64,000 bases of DNA from Oceanisphaera arctica. GTDB lineage: Bacteria > Pseudomonadota > Gammaproteobacteria > Enterobacterales > Aeromonadaceae. The stretch's first letter is position 1. The number at the start of each line of letters is the position of its first letter. The notes beneath the pieces were generated by a model. The model saw only the letters and a list, made by a program, of their open reading frames with translations, ran no database searches and was not told the DNA's origin. The DNA lies in the NCBI RefSeq assembly GCF_002936955.1, contig NZ_MPZM01000002.1, positions 124,001 through 188,000 on the forward strand, given 5' to 3'. Position numbers and translations under genes: made by a program. Of this stretch, positions 16,251-25,481 are shown piece after piece.

Positions 16251-17962
16251 TACAGGTCTATCGCCACTTTGGCGGCAATGGCAATCTGGTAGAGGATCTG
16301 GGTGAGGGTGCTGGCCAGCTGCAGGTTTTTGGTGGGGGCTTGTGGCAGTACCAGAATTTCGTCACCCGGGCGCAAGGCGACGTCTTCCGCTTCGCGTACT
16401 TCGCCATTCTGGCGCACCACCAGAATACGTTTTTCATCGGCCTGATCGGTAAAGCCACCGGCGCCGGCAATGTAGTCTTTAGCATTGCGGTTGGCGTGGA
16501 ACACCACCGACTGGGGCACCAGCACTTCGCCACTGATCAACAGGGAGTCGGACTTTTCGGGAATGGTGATCACGTCACCGTCCTGCAGACGAATGTTGCT
16601 GATGGTGCCATTGTTGGCCAGCACCAGGCGACCGTTGGGCTCTACCTTACGGGCGCGCTCGATGAACTGGCTGATCAATTCGGCTTCTCGCACACGAATT
16701 TGCGCTTCTTCGGGGGTGGAGGAAGAGGCACTCAGATAGGTGGTTTCCAGCCGGGCCAGGCTCTCACTTAGCGCCTGCTGTTGCCGTTCTGCCACGCTGA
16801 CTCGTTTGAGCGAGATGCTGTTTACATCGGTCATGCTCCGGGGTACGGCAATGGCATCCAGTAGTTCGTGCAGCCGGGCGTCACGCGGCAGGGCAAAGCG
16901 GGAGGGGCCGTAGTAGCTGCCTTCCAGCTGCACCACTATGGTGTTGTCGCGCATGTCGCTGCTGAATACCACCTGATCACCGCTGTTCAGCGGTTGTTGG
17001 CCAAAGTCGGCCAGATCAACATAGCTGGATACGGGGCCCGACGCCCGGGCGCCGCGCAGCAGCGCATGGGTGACGTTGGATTTTAACCGGGCCAGCTGTT
17101 GCAGTGCCTGGCCTGTCATGGCTCCGGGCGTCAGCTCGTAGCGGTAGGATCGGGTCACATCGCCCTCTACGGTCACGGTGGGGCCGCGTTCTGACACCAC
17201 TATGGTGTCGCCGTCCTTGAATTGCGGGCGGGGCAGGGTGCCGTTAATCAAGAAGTCGTACAAATCGGCGCTGGCAATGGTTTTGCCGTGGCGCACAATA
17301 CGCACTTTACGATAGCTGCCGGTGGCGTCGTCTATGCCGCCTGCCTGATCCAGAAAATACAGCACAGAATCGTTGGGGGTACCGGCAAAGCGGCCGGGGT
17401 TCTGTACATAGCCTGTCACGAACACGGAGACCGGCTGCACGCCCTGCAGGTTGGTATATACCTGCACGTTGTTGGAATAGATGGAGTTAACTGCTGCGCG
17501 AACCTGGCCGTCCAACTGGCTGTGGCGTATACCCTGCACCTTGATGGGGCCCACACCGGGAATGAAGATATTGCCCTGGGCATCTACCGGCAGTACCCGG
17601 TCTATGTCTATCGCACCCCACACCCGCAGAGTGACCTGGTCGCCGGGAGTGATTACATAGTCGGGGTTCAGGCCGTCGGCCCGCACACCGCGAAAGCCGC
17701 CGGAGAACAAGTGGCTGCCAAAGCTGGGTGGCTCGGCACGTGTGAGAGGCGTGCTTTGCCGTACGGGACCGTAGCGACCGCTCTTCCAGTTGGTGCTGTT
17801 GTTGGTAACCGCCTGATCGGCCGGGGAAATTAGCTGGGCCTGGTCTGCTTCTGGCAATTCACCGGCATTAGTGCCGATAAGTTGGGCGTAGCAGAAGTAG
17901 GGGGATGATGTCAGAACGGCAATGAAGCAGGGTCGTATAAAATATCTGTAAAAGCTATTCAT
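16250..17962 (-). CDS. kpsD: Outer-membrane polysaccharide export protein (KpsD/CtrA/Wza-like OPX family)
   Basis: The protein forms the outer-membrane/periplasmic conduit for capsule export. After a signal peptide (FIAVLTSSPYFCYA, no lipobox cysteine) comes the polysaccharide-export domain with DYVITPGDQVTLRVWGAIDI, followed by repeated SLBB-type domains (VFVTGYVQNPGRF, SLLISGEVLVPQSV). About 570 residues is close to E. coli KpsD (558). The chosen ATG at 17962 gives a compact signal sequence; an in-frame ATG at 17977 adds five residues. The gene lies 28 bp downstream of the small lipoprotein gene and overlaps kpsM by one base. The symbol is assigned by family and context; CtrA-type naming would be equally valid. 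Confidence 0.9.
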   Translation of the reverse strand: MNSFYRYFIRPCFIAVLTSSPYFCYAQLIGTNAGELPEADQAQLISPADQAVTNNSTNWKSGRYGPVRQSTPLTRAEPPSFGSHLFSGGFRGVRADGLNPDYVITPGDQVTLRVWGAIDIDRVLPVDAQGNIFIPGVGPIKVQGIRHSQLDGQVRAAVNSIYSNNVQVYTNLQGVQPVSVFVTGYVQNPGRFAGTPNDSVLYFLDQAGGIDDATGSYRKVRIVRHGKTIASADLYDFLINGTLPRPQFKDGDTIVVSERGPTVTVEGDVTRSYRYELTPGAMTGQALQQLARLKSNVTHALLRGARASGPVSSYVDLADFGQQPLNSGDQVVFSSDMRDNTIVVQLEGSYYGPSRFALPRDARLHELLDAIAVPRSMTDVNSISLKRVSVAERQQQALSESLARLETTYLSASSSTPEEAQIRVREAELISQFIERARKVEPNGRLVLANNGTISNIRLQDGDVITIPEKSDSLLISGEVLVPQSVVFHANRNAKDYIAGAGGFTDQADEKRILVVRQNGEVREAEDVALRPGDEILVLPQAPTKNLQLASTLTQILYQIAIAAKVAIDL

Positions 17963-17990
17963 TGAGTGTCGTCCCATTGTTCTGTGATGT

Positions 17991-18377
17991 TCAGTGATGA
18001 AGCAAACGAGTTACCGGACGCACTGTGTTCCAGCTGCCGTGATCTACCTGACAAACGATGGTGTACGATATAGTTCCAGTGGTGGAAGTGATTGTCAGCT
18101 CGCGGCAGGTCCGGCCGCTGGCAGCGAAGTAAGGCTGTTGTGCCAGAACCAATACGTTGCTACCCCAAGGAGAGTGTGTCAGGGAAATAGAGCTGACGTT
18201 GGTGGTTGAAGAAAGATAGGCGTTAAGATCGGATGACAGTGCTTTTTGGCTATTCTGGTTAACAGCCGAATCAGTCGGCGATGAAGGGATGTTGTGTCGG
18301 AGTGAACATCCGCTGATGGCAACGATATCGAGGAATAGTATTAAACATAGCAGCTTCCGGGTCATTTTGGATTGCAT
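17991..18377 (-). CDS. Small lipoprotein of the capsule locus
   Basis: The 128-residue product has a lipoprotein signal (LILFLDIVAISGC, cleavage before Cys24), so the mature protein is lipidated and probably faces the periplasm from the outer membrane. The C-terminal half has a pattern GRTCRELTI ... TIVCQVDHGSWNTVRPV, resembling the RT0821/Lpp1805-type surface-protein family, in which a CRE motif and a terminal DGxW motif recur. It is the first gene after the JUMPstart leader and stands directly before the outer-membrane exporter, so a role in assembling or stabilising the export channel is plausible. Two ATGs four codons apart are possible starts; I report the longer one. Confidence 0.75.
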   Translation of the reverse strand: MQSKMTRKLLCLILFLDIVAISGCSLRHNIPSSPTDSAVNQNSQKALSSDLNAYLSSTTNVSSISLTHSPWGSNVLVLAQQPYFAASGRTCRELTITSTTGTISYTIVCQVDHGSWNTVRPVTRLLHH

Positions 18378-18758
18378 CAGATATTTTCACTCTTGTAGTT
18401 TTTTAAATAAATCAGAACAGTAACTCCCGTAAACATGGTGCCTGCCCTGTATTGAGGCTGACTTACAGCATGTCGATAAAGTATGGCTTGATACATTCGA
18501 GTCTTATTTTTTATCTAGACCCATTGAGGGTTGTAAGCCATTTGATACGCTACCGCCCTTAGGTTACAGCTCCTAATTTGCTGATTTAACTAAATTCTTG
18601 TAAATCATTTTAAAATTCCATCGAAAAATTATAGGTTGAAATTTTTATACCGTAATCAGAGGCTGATGCTTCCTTGTTAGCTACTGCTAAATGTACTGTA
18701 CTTATCTATGCCTACATACACGAGCCGGAACAGGCAATGAACCGGGGGACATGTTTAT
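18378..18758 (-). other. Capsule operon leader and promoter region
   Basis: This 381-bp non-coding stretch separates kpsS from the export genes. It contains the JUMPstart element. The AT-rich bases at about 18,580-18,680, upstream of JUMPstart on the minus strand, are the likely promoter region, although I could not pick a convincing -35/-10 pair. No intrinsic terminator for kpsS was seen, so kpsS read-through into the operon is possible. Confidence 0.7.
18547..18574 (-). promoter_or_regulatory. JUMPstart / ops element (RfaH recruitment site)
   Basis: On the minus strand 18557-18547 reads GGCGGTAGCGT, an exact match to the ops core that pauses RNA polymerase and recruits RfaH. The bases before it, AGGAGCTGTAACCTAAG, match the upstream part of JUMPstart (GGTAGCTGTTAAGCC) well. 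It lies 170 bp before the lipoprotein start codon in the transcribed leader of the capsule operon, the usual position. RfaH antitermination would be needed to carry transcription through an operon of at least 18 kb. Confidence 0.9.
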
Positions 18759-20042
18759 TCAGGCTGCTGGCTTGGTCTGCGACGCCAGTACATTGAATGG
18801 ATCCGCTTGAGATCCGATATTTTTGACTGTGGTATGAACAGTATTGAAAGAGTTCAATACAAGCAGTCGTTGCCAAATTTTCTCACAAGTTTTTTGATAT
18901 TCCCCATAAAAGCTGCCGTTGAGTTGAGTATGGTTCAGCATGAAGCATCGTAATTGTTTGAATAGTTTTGCATTTACCGGGCATGGTTTTTTCCAGAACT
19001 GATCCAGGCCATTTTGACTGGTTAAGCCGGGAATGTCGTATATTGCCTTGCCAAGAGTAATGGTTGGGACTGAATGTAGTAGGGCAGACATACCGGCTGT
19101 GCTGTTGACCGTGACCACGGCCTTGCAGTGAGGATAGAGCTCTGGCAAAGACAAATCATAGCCATAGAAAATTCGTTCATTTATGCCCAGGCGCTCGCAT
19201 TCATATCTGATCAATTTCTTGTAGTTGGTATAGCCGCGATCCATGGGGTGATGTTTAAAAACCAGTACATCATTATCATTAGCATGGCTGGAAAATGACA
19301 ATAAAACATGTCGAATAAACTGAGATGTATCGCCAAAACAGGAGTGAATCCGTACCTGAAAGTCATCTGTTACCTGCAGGGGGACCAGAAAAATATGCCC
19401 TGAATGATGGTCGATAAGTCTTTCCTTCAGGTTCTGATCTCTGTTCTTGTAAATGTATTTCGTATATAACCCTTTTAGCCAAGCCAGTCCTTCGGATAAG
19501 CAAGTACGACACCTGTGGTGTTGGTAGTGTGTAAATATCGGGTAGTGAAGTTGCATTGAAATATAATAACGAATGGCATAACCAATGCGGCGCTGGAAGG
19601 TAGGTGAAATGACAAAGTGGTCATTTTTTTCTACCGGTAATACCTCGGGCAGTAAGGTTTCAAGGCGCCCGTACCAGGTGCTGTGAGCGTTGACGCCATT
19701 TGGCTCCAAAGTGATGTAGTCCGGTCTGAGATAACCTTCTTCAAATACATAAAAACCAATGTGCTGCTTTTGGCAGTACTGGCGAGCATAATGATGGTAG
19801 AGGCGACAGTCGTTGTAGCAGAACACCGTATCAATGTGACAGCGCTTGATGGTCTCATCCAGAAAAGCAGGCCAGTCAACCAAGCTACCACGATAGCTTA
19901 TGTTACTGCCTACGCATGGCCAAGACTCATCTCCACCATTGAAGTTGAGCTTGTGAACCCGGATACCTTGACTGGCTAAAAACCGGGAGAAGTGCTGAAA
20001 AAAAGGCCCTAAAGGTCCTTGGAGTAGCAAAATCGACCGCAT
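18759..20042 (-). CDS. kpsS: Capsule Kdo-linker transferase
   Basis: KpsS, with KpsC, builds the poly-beta-Kdo linker on phosphatidylglycerol that anchors group 2 capsules. The 427-residue product carries family blocks recalled from E. coli KpsS: ILLLQGPLGPFFQHF at the start, EEGYLRPDYITLEPNGVNA, FKHHPMDRGYTNYKKLI and VTVNSTAGMSALLHS, ending near DQFWKKPCPVNAKLFK. I chose the ATG at 20042 because an AGGTGG ribosome site lies 9 bases upstream; a GTG four codons earlier is less likely. It precedes JUMPstart, so its expression may be independent of RfaH. No kpsC is present in the window. Confidence 0.93.
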   Translation of the reverse strand: MRSILLLQGPLGPFFQHFSRFLASQGIRVHKLNFNGGDESWPCVGSNISYRGSLVDWPAFLDETIKRCHIDTVFCYNDCRLYHHYARQYCQKQHIGFYVFEEGYLRPDYITLEPNGVNAHSTWYGRLETLLPEVLPVEKNDHFVISPTFQRRIGYAIRYYISMQLHYPIFTHYQHHRCRTCLSEGLAWLKGLYTKYIYKNRDQNLKERLIDHHSGHIFLVPLQVTDDFQVRIHSCFGDTSQFIRHVLLSFSSHANDNDVLVFKHHPMDRGYTNYKKLIRYECERLGINERIFYGYDLSLPELYPHCKAVVTVNSTAGMSALLHSVPTITLGKAIYDIPGLTSQNGLDQFWKKPCPVNAKLFKQLRCFMLNHTQLNGSFYGEYQKTCEKIWQRLLVLNSFNTVHTTVKNIGSQADPFNVLASQTKPAA

Positions 20043-20236
20043 GCTTGCACCCACCTTTCTTTCTTTTTATAAATTATATTTTGTCAGCTGGCCAGAAGCT
20101 GCCAGCACTTTGAAATCCCCTTACTTCCTTCAATATAGACGGGTTATCTGTGGGTTCAACCTCTGGAAGTGAGTTAGTTTGCCACCATCTGTAAGTTTCA
20201 TATGTATCCACACTCACTATCGGCGATTTTTTATTT

Positions 20237-20584
20237 TCATTCTATGCTTTGCTTGTGCAGGCCTTTTTGCAGCATCAGGTCGACCAGGGGTTGCTCTCGC
20301 TTGTTGGCGCGTTGGCAGTGATCCTGCTGGAACTTGTTGGTCAGCCAGATCACGAATTTGGCCCATTGCTTGTTGTCGCGCTCGCGCCATGCGTGGGACG
20401 AGACCGACTCCCAGGCGTAACCGTTGAACACAGAAGCATTCACAAAATGATCCAGGGCACGTACGCCGCTGCGGCCCCGTTCTACCCGGCCCATGACACC
20501 CACGCAGCAGATGATCAGGTAGCCAAGAATGGCCAGCGGCACCACGGCGCACATGAGGATAAAGCCGGCGAGTCGTTCTTTCAT
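20237..20584 (-). CDS. Small membrane protein coupled to cytochrome P450
   Basis: The product has 115 residues and no family I recognise. The N-terminus is a single strong membrane helix (LAGFILMCAVVPLAILGYLIICCVGVM), and the rest is a basic, aromatic-rich soluble domain with WESVSSHAWRERDNKQWAKFV and ending in LMLQKGLHKQSIE. The ATG overlaps the P450 stop codon in an ATGA arrangement, so translation is probably coupled. This makes it the third gene of a hydrolase-P450-membrane protein operon. It might tether the soluble P450 or a redox partner to the membrane, but that is speculation. A longer upstream frame exists inside the P450 gene and was not used. Confidence 0.7.
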   Translation of the reverse strand: MKERLAGFILMCAVVPLAILGYLIICCVGVMGRVERGRSGVRALDHFVNASVFNGYAWESVSSHAWRERDNKQWAKFVIWLTNKFQQDHCQRANKREQPLVDLMLQKGLHKQSIE

Positions 20585-21987
20585 ACCGTTGCTTCTCTTG
20601 GGGTCAAAATCAGTTTCATGCCGTTTTGCGAGCGAATGGTCAGCCGGCCGACCGGCTCGGGCACAAAGTCGTCTGCCAGGGTAAAACGGTAGTCTCTGAG
20701 TATGGTGGCCAGGATCAGGCTGGCTTCTTGCTGGGCAAAGGCGGCGCCAATGCACACCCGTGGTCCGGCGCCGAAGGGCAGGTAGGATTTACTCAGGGGC
20801 ATTTTCAGGTTTTTACTGGTAAAACGGCCGGGGTCGAAACCGTTGGGGTTATCCCAGAAGTCCTGATGGCGGTGAATCAGCCAGGGCGAGATCATCACCG
20901 ACGAGCCAGCCGGCATTTTTTTGTCGCGCATTTCGGTGGCATGGGTGCATTCGCGGGACAAAAAGCCCACGGGCGGATAGAGCCGCAGAGCTTCGCGAAA
21001 AATATCCCGCACCAGTATCATCTTGCGCAGCGCCTCAACACTCATGGGGTGCTCGGCCAGTACGCCGGTTACCTCTTGGTGGGCCTGCTTTTGAATATCC
21101 GGATACAAAGCCAGCAGATATAACGACCAGGTCAGGGCGCTGGCCGAGGTTTCGTGCCCGGCCAAAAACAGCATGGAGATCTGGTCCACTATTTCACTGA
21201 ACGAGAACGGCTCGGCGGTGGTGTCGTCGGTGGCCAGAAGCAGGGAAGACAGAATATCCTGTTGTTGCTCCAGCGCCGCCTGGCTTTGCGGGCAGCCGGC
21301 GCGGGCGACCTCGGCCTGCTGGTAGCGGGGGCGGATAATATCTTCGATAGTGCCCCGAATGTCTTGCGCGGCTTTAATACGTTTGCGCTCGCTCAAACCC
21401 CGCTGAATAAAGCCGGGAAAGCGGAACATCTTGAGCAACGCCAGTTTGGGCGATTCGGCCTGAAACTGAACAAAGGCGTCCAGAATGCGATCGGCCTGCT
21501 CGGGCGACAGCTCGGTCGACATAATGGTACGGAAGATGATGTCGGCGGTCACATAGGTCATCTCGGGGTCTATGTCCTGCCCCGGCTGGTGCTGCGTTAG
21601 CCGCTCAGACATATCGCTTACCGCCGCTTGCATGAGTGCAAACACCTGTTGCACCCGGGCGTGCTTGAAGGCCGGATCCAGCATGTTGCGCTGCTTTTGC
21701 CATTGCTCGCCGTTGGTGGTGAAGATACTTTCGCCCAGCAGTGGCTCGAGGATCTCGCCCAGCAGTCGGTTTTTGGGGAAGTTGTTGACGTCCTGCACCA
21801 TGATTTTGCGGACCAGCTCGGGCTGGTTCACCATATAGAGCCGCAGCCCCGGCAGCTTGAATTCGCCCATTTTCATGCCATAGCTGCGCTCGTACAGGGC
21901 ATCCAGCCAGGAATGGCGCTTGGTGAAAAATACCTTCCATAACGAGGCTTTGTTTTTGGCGGGTTTGGGGAACACCGGGCAGGTCAT
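20581..21987 (-). CDS. Cytochrome P450 monooxygenase
   Basis: The 468-residue enzyme has all P450 landmarks: the I-helix oxygen-binding motif LFLAGHETSASAL, the ExxR motif REALRLYPPVGFLSREC, and the heme-binding loop FGAGPRVCIGAAFA with the proximal cysteine at about residue 412. There is no N-terminal membrane anchor, so it is soluble and needs a separate electron donor; no ferredoxin or reductase gene is adjacent. The start at 21987 has an AGAGGA site 7 bases upstream and overlaps the stop of the hydrolase gene (ATGA). Length and the conserved HETSASAL helix are like bacterial class P450s related to fatty-acid or terpenoid hydroxylases, but substrate cannot be deduced. It is flanked by coupled genes on both sides. 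Confidence 0.95.
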   Translation of the reverse strand: MTCPVFPKPAKNKASLWKVFFTKRHSWLDALYERSYGMKMGEFKLPGLRLYMVNQPELVRKIMVQDVNNFPKNRLLGEILEPLLGESIFTTNGEQWQKQRNMLDPAFKHARVQQVFALMQAAVSDMSERLTQHQPGQDIDPEMTYVTADIIFRTIMSTELSPEQADRILDAFVQFQAESPKLALLKMFRFPGFIQRGLSERKRIKAAQDIRGTIEDIIRPRYQQAEVARAGCPQSQAALEQQQDILSSLLLATDDTTAEPFSFSEIVDQISMLFLAGHETSASALTWSLYLLALYPDIQKQAHQEVTGVLAEHPMSVEALRKMILVRDIFREALRLYPPVGFLSRECTHATEMRDKKMPAGSSVMISPWLIHRHQDFWDNPNGFDPGRFTSKNLKMPLSKSYLPFGAGPRVCIGAAFAQQEASLILATILRDYRFTLADDFVPEPVGRLTIRSQNGMKLILTPREATV

Positions 21988-23162
21988 GGTTGATCCTCTA
22001 TATGGCGTGCAACGGGCCGGGGGCCGGCGGTAAAGGCAAAAAAGTCGTAAGGGCCGGCCTTGTCGGTAGCCATCAAATACAGAAAGTGCATTGTGTACCA
22101 GGAGCGGCGCAGTTTTTTGTAGCGGGCCGGGTGGTACAGGGTAAAAAAGCGTGGCGACAACAGGCGCGGGCCGGCGTGGGGTGTGCGTGTCAGGCCGCAG
22201 GAGGTGAGGGGGTCGAGCAGAGGAAAGCAGGCGCCGTCGGTGGGGGCCGTATAGTCCAGCCACAGCAGACGGGGGTCTTGCCCCAGTTGTGCAAGCGCGG
22301 CTCTGAATTCATGGGCGCCGGGCTGAAAGCTGACCAGCGGTATGCACTGCCCCAGGGTGATGAGCACGACTCTTTGGTTGGCAAAGACATGGCCGTCGGG
22401 CAGGGCGGCCAGGGCCCGGGCGAGGGCAGGCACCACCATCATGGTGCCCACGCTGTGGGCGATGATCACCACTTCGTCGTTGTCGGGGTTTTGTATGGCT
22501 TTGATGATGTGGTCGGCGAAGTGCTCGGTACGTTCGTTTAAATGCGGGATTTTATCGTCTGCCCACCTGGCCGAAAACGCATAGATACGCAGCAGCCAGA
22601 AGACGGCCAGGCGATCCCCCAGCTTTTTTACCCCTTGCAGGCATAACCCGAATACGAGCATGCCGGCGAGTAGTTGAAGACTGTATTGCCCAGCGTCAGG
22701 CAACGCTGTCAGGGGCAACAAGGTCGTGATAAAACAAGATAAGGTCGCACTGCCGCTGACACCAAGCAATATGTATATCAGTGGGTAAAAGCCGGTCATC
22801 ATCTGTTTATAAGAGGCTCGGGCAAAGGTAAAGACGTTGCCACTGGCGAGATAGGCCAGCATAACGACATAGAGATCGCTGATAATCTGGCGCCAGTCTT
22901 TACTCCAGTGCTGACGCACCAGATCGTCCCAACCCAGGTAGCAATAGTCGGTTTGAGTATGGGGGGTGCTCAGCTGCCAGTGATGGCAGTGCGCCGAGCG
23001 CCGGTGGCGGCGTGATACGGCTATATCCAGCCCGTTTACCGCAGCCTGTTGTGCCGACTGGGTACTATAAAGGCGGTGATAGTGACCGGCGCCGCGGGGA
23101 TCAAACCCATGAATATAAAACACCTGGCGTTGTTTAACCGTCAATCCGTTGTTCCTTGACAT
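21984..23162 (-). CDS. Membrane-embedded alpha/beta-hydrolase-like protein
   Basis: This 392-residue protein starts with a hydrolase-like strand and oxyanion region (RQVFYIHGFDPRGAGHYHRLY) and later has the nucleophile elbow VVIIAHSVGTMMV, where the serine lies in a HSVG context. Two to three membrane helices interrupt the fold at about residues 120-185 (FYPLIYILLGVSGSATLSCF and LQLLAGMLVFGLCLQ). No ribosome site is obvious at the ATG used. It is the first gene of the operon with the P450 and a small membrane protein. A role in releasing or modifying a lipid substrate for the P450 is an inference; I know no named family for it. Confidence 0.8.
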   Translation of the reverse strand: MSRNNGLTVKQRQVFYIHGFDPRGAGHYHRLYSTQSAQQAAVNGLDIAVSRRHRRSAHCHHWQLSTPHTQTDYCYLGWDDLVRQHWSKDWRQIISDLYVVMLAYLASGNVFTFARASYKQMMTGFYPLIYILLGVSGSATLSCFITTLLPLTALPDAGQYSLQLLAGMLVFGLCLQGVKKLGDRLAVFWLLRIYAFSARWADDKIPHLNERTEHFADHIIKAIQNPDNDEVVIIAHSVGTMMVVPALARALAALPDGHVFANQRVVLITLGQCIPLVSFQPGAHEFRAALAQLGQDPRLLWLDYTAPTDGACFPLLDPLTSCGLTRTPHAGPRLLSPRFFTLYHPARYKKLRRSWYTMHFLYLMATDKAGPYDFFAFTAGPRPVARHIEDQP

Positions 23163-23241
23163 AAAGGGGTTAAAACAGCAACAGATTACCTTAAATCGGG
23201 CAACGGGGCGAGTTGGCGCGGATTTGCGCGGCGGTGTGGTG

Positions 23242-23330
23242 TCTGCAGAATCGGCGTTGTTTGCCTCGACAGCTAAAGCGCCGGCTACAAAAACACACTC
23301 CGATGTTTGGTGGAGTCTGTAGACGCCGCT
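23242..23330. repeat. Diverged REP/BIME-like composite
   Basis: The arm CAGCTAAAGCGCCGGCTACA and the downstream TGTAGACGCCGCTTTATCTGG are degraded relatives of the composite at 25351-25447 and elsewhere. It lies in the 305-bp gap between the P450 operon and adk, which otherwise contains only the adk promoter region. Confidence 0.6.
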
Positions 23331-23416
23331 TTATCTGGCGCGAATTTACCGGCGGCAATCTCATCAATAGGTCTAACAGGAGTCTGCTGTTACTTGTCCC
23401 AATGGCGGTGTCGTGA

Positions 23417-24112
<696 letters not shown>

Positions 24113-24127
24113 GTTCATTGCTTCCTA

Positions 24128-24155
24128 CCGGGCGCCTCTTGCGCCCGGTTTCTTT
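24128..24155 (+). terminator. Intrinsic terminator after adk
   Basis: An 8-bp perfect stem CCGGGCGC / GCGCCCGG with a 5-base loop (24128-24148) is followed by the T-rich run TTTCTTTT. It separates adk from hemH, though partial read-through is likely because no other hemH promoter is evident. Confidence 0.85.
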
Positions 24156-24187
24156 TGTTCCGCTTCTATTCAGCTTTCTTTGCATAC

Positions 24188-25168
24188 ATGGGTAACAAAG
24201 TGAAAACAGGCGTTTTACTGGTTAACCTGGGTACCCCCACAGCTCCTACCGCCAAGGCGGTCAAGACGTTTCTCGGTCAGTTCCTGCACGATCACCGGGT
24301 AGTCGATCTTCCCAGGATGTTATGGTGCCCGGTATTGCACGGCGTTATTCTGCCGTTCCGTTCCCCCAAGGTAGCCAAACTGTATCAGTCTATCTGGTGG
24401 GAAGAGGGCTCTCCGCTGATGGTGGTCAGTCGTCGCCAGCAGGCGGGCTTGAGTGCCGCCCTGCAAGAGGCCGGCATCAATATGCCGGTGGCGCTCGGCA
24501 TGAGCTACGGCGAGCCGTCTATCGGTACCGCCTGGCAGGAGCTGAAAGACGCCGGGGTAGACAGAGTCATTATTCTGCCCATGTATCCGCAGTATTCGGT
24601 CAGCACCACCGCCTCGGTATTTGACAGCTGGGCCCGGCTGATGAAGCAGGAGCGGTGTCTGCCGGCATTTCGCTTTATTCGCGATTATCATGATCATCGC
24701 GGCTATATTCAGGCGCTGGCGGAGTCGGTGCGTGACCACTGGGAAGCCGAGGGCCGAACCGATTTGCTGTTGCTGTCTTATCACGGTATTCCCAAGCGGT
24801 TTGAAGATCAGGGCGACCCCTATGGTCACCAGTGTCATAGAACCTCCGAGCTGGTAGCCGCCGAACTGGGGTTGGAACGTCACGAATGGCGTACCACCTT
24901 TCAGTCTCGTTTCGGGCGCGAGCCCTGGTTACAGCCCTACACGGACGAAACCATGAAGGCGCTGCCGGGCGAGGGCACAAAAAGCGTGAGCGTGATTTGC
25001 CCTGCCTTTTCGGCCGATTGCCTGGAAACCCTGGAAGAAATTGCCGAGCAGAATAAAGAGATCTTTATGGAAGCCGGTGGCGAGGCGTATCACTACATTC
25101 CCGCCCTCAACGATAATCCCGCCCATATCCGCATGATGATGGATCTGGTCTGCCGGGAGCTGGTGTAA
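24188..25168 (+). CDS. hemH: Ferrochelatase
   Basis: The enzyme inserts Fe2+ into protoporphyrin IX, the last step of protoheme synthesis. The 326-residue product begins [14 protein letters not shown], and has the active-site histidine in [11 protein letters not shown] and the conserved glutamate region [19 protein letters not shown], with the terminal [11 protein letters not shown] use the ATG at 24188. An earlier in-frame TTG at 24155 would start inside the terminator. The nearby P450 (20581-21987) needs heme, but the two lie on opposite strands and nothing links their control. Confidence 0.97.
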   Translation: MGNKVKTGVLLVNLGTPTAPTAKAVKTFLGQFLHDHRVVDLPRMLWCPVLHGVILPFRSPKVAKLYQSIWWEEGSPLMVVSRRQQAGLSAALQEAGINMPVALGMSYGEPSIGTAWQELKDAGVDRVIILPMYPQYSVSTTASVFDSWARLMKQERCLPAFRFIRDYHDHRGYIQALAESVRDHWEAEGRTDLLLLSYHGIPKRFEDQGDPYGHQCHRTSELVAAELGLERHEWRTTFQSRFGREPWLQPYTDETMKALPGEGTKSVSVICPAFSADCLETLEEIAEQNKEIFMEAGGEAYHYIPALNDNPAHIRMMMDLVCRELV

Positions 25169-25185
25169 CCACAGCATTCCCAGAC

Positions 25186-25211
25186 TGTAGGCGCCGCTTT
25201 AGCCGGCGCAA
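25186..25211. repeat. REP-like palindrome
   Basis: TGTAGGCGCCGCTTTAGCCGGCGCAA contains the inverted pair GCGCCG ... CGGCGC and lies 18 bp after the hemH stop. It is one arm of the composite family found at 25351, 31014, 33230 and 33357. On RNA it forms a hairpin that may stabilise the hemH transcript end. Confidence 0.8.
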
Positions 25212-25214
25212 GAC

Positions 25215-25257
25215 GCCAAGCGTTTTGTGCCGTCATCCTGACGAAGGTCAGGATCTT
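25215..25257. repeat. Short dispersed repeat with CCTGACGAAGGTCAGG palindrome
   Basis: The 43-bp sequence is repeated at 29941-29983 with one base changed (42 of 43 identical). It contains an inverted pair CCTGACG / CGTCAGG-type hairpin. Its first 16 bases recur with changes at 31115-31132, where they are joined to a REP-like arm. Confidence 0.8.
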
Positions 25258-25350
25258 GATTTTGTTTAGTTCTGCTACGCAAAACCGGCCAGCTAAAGCG
25301 GCCTCTACAAAACCACAACACTACAGTCCAATCCAGACATCGGTGTTGTG

Positions 25351-25447
25351 TTTTTGTAGCCGGCGCTTCAGCTGCCGGGGCAGACGGTGCCGATTCTGCA
25401 GTTATAGCGCTGTTTGTGGGCTTGCGCCGGCTAAAGCGGCGCCTACA
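25351..25447. repeat. REP/BIME-like composite, copy A
   Basis: Two REP-like hairpin arms (TTTGTAGCCGGCGCTTCAGC and CGCCGGCTAAAGCGGCGCC) in inverted arrangement flank a 40-base core containing TGCCGATTCTGCAGTTAT. A near-identical copy stands at 33357-33452 and an inverted one at 31014-31108. A separate half-arm is at 25287-25311. Together these fill the gap between hemH and the antiporter gene. Confidence 0.85.
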
Positions 25448-25481
25448 GCACCCCCACATCGGGGGTGTTTTTAGCGCCGCC

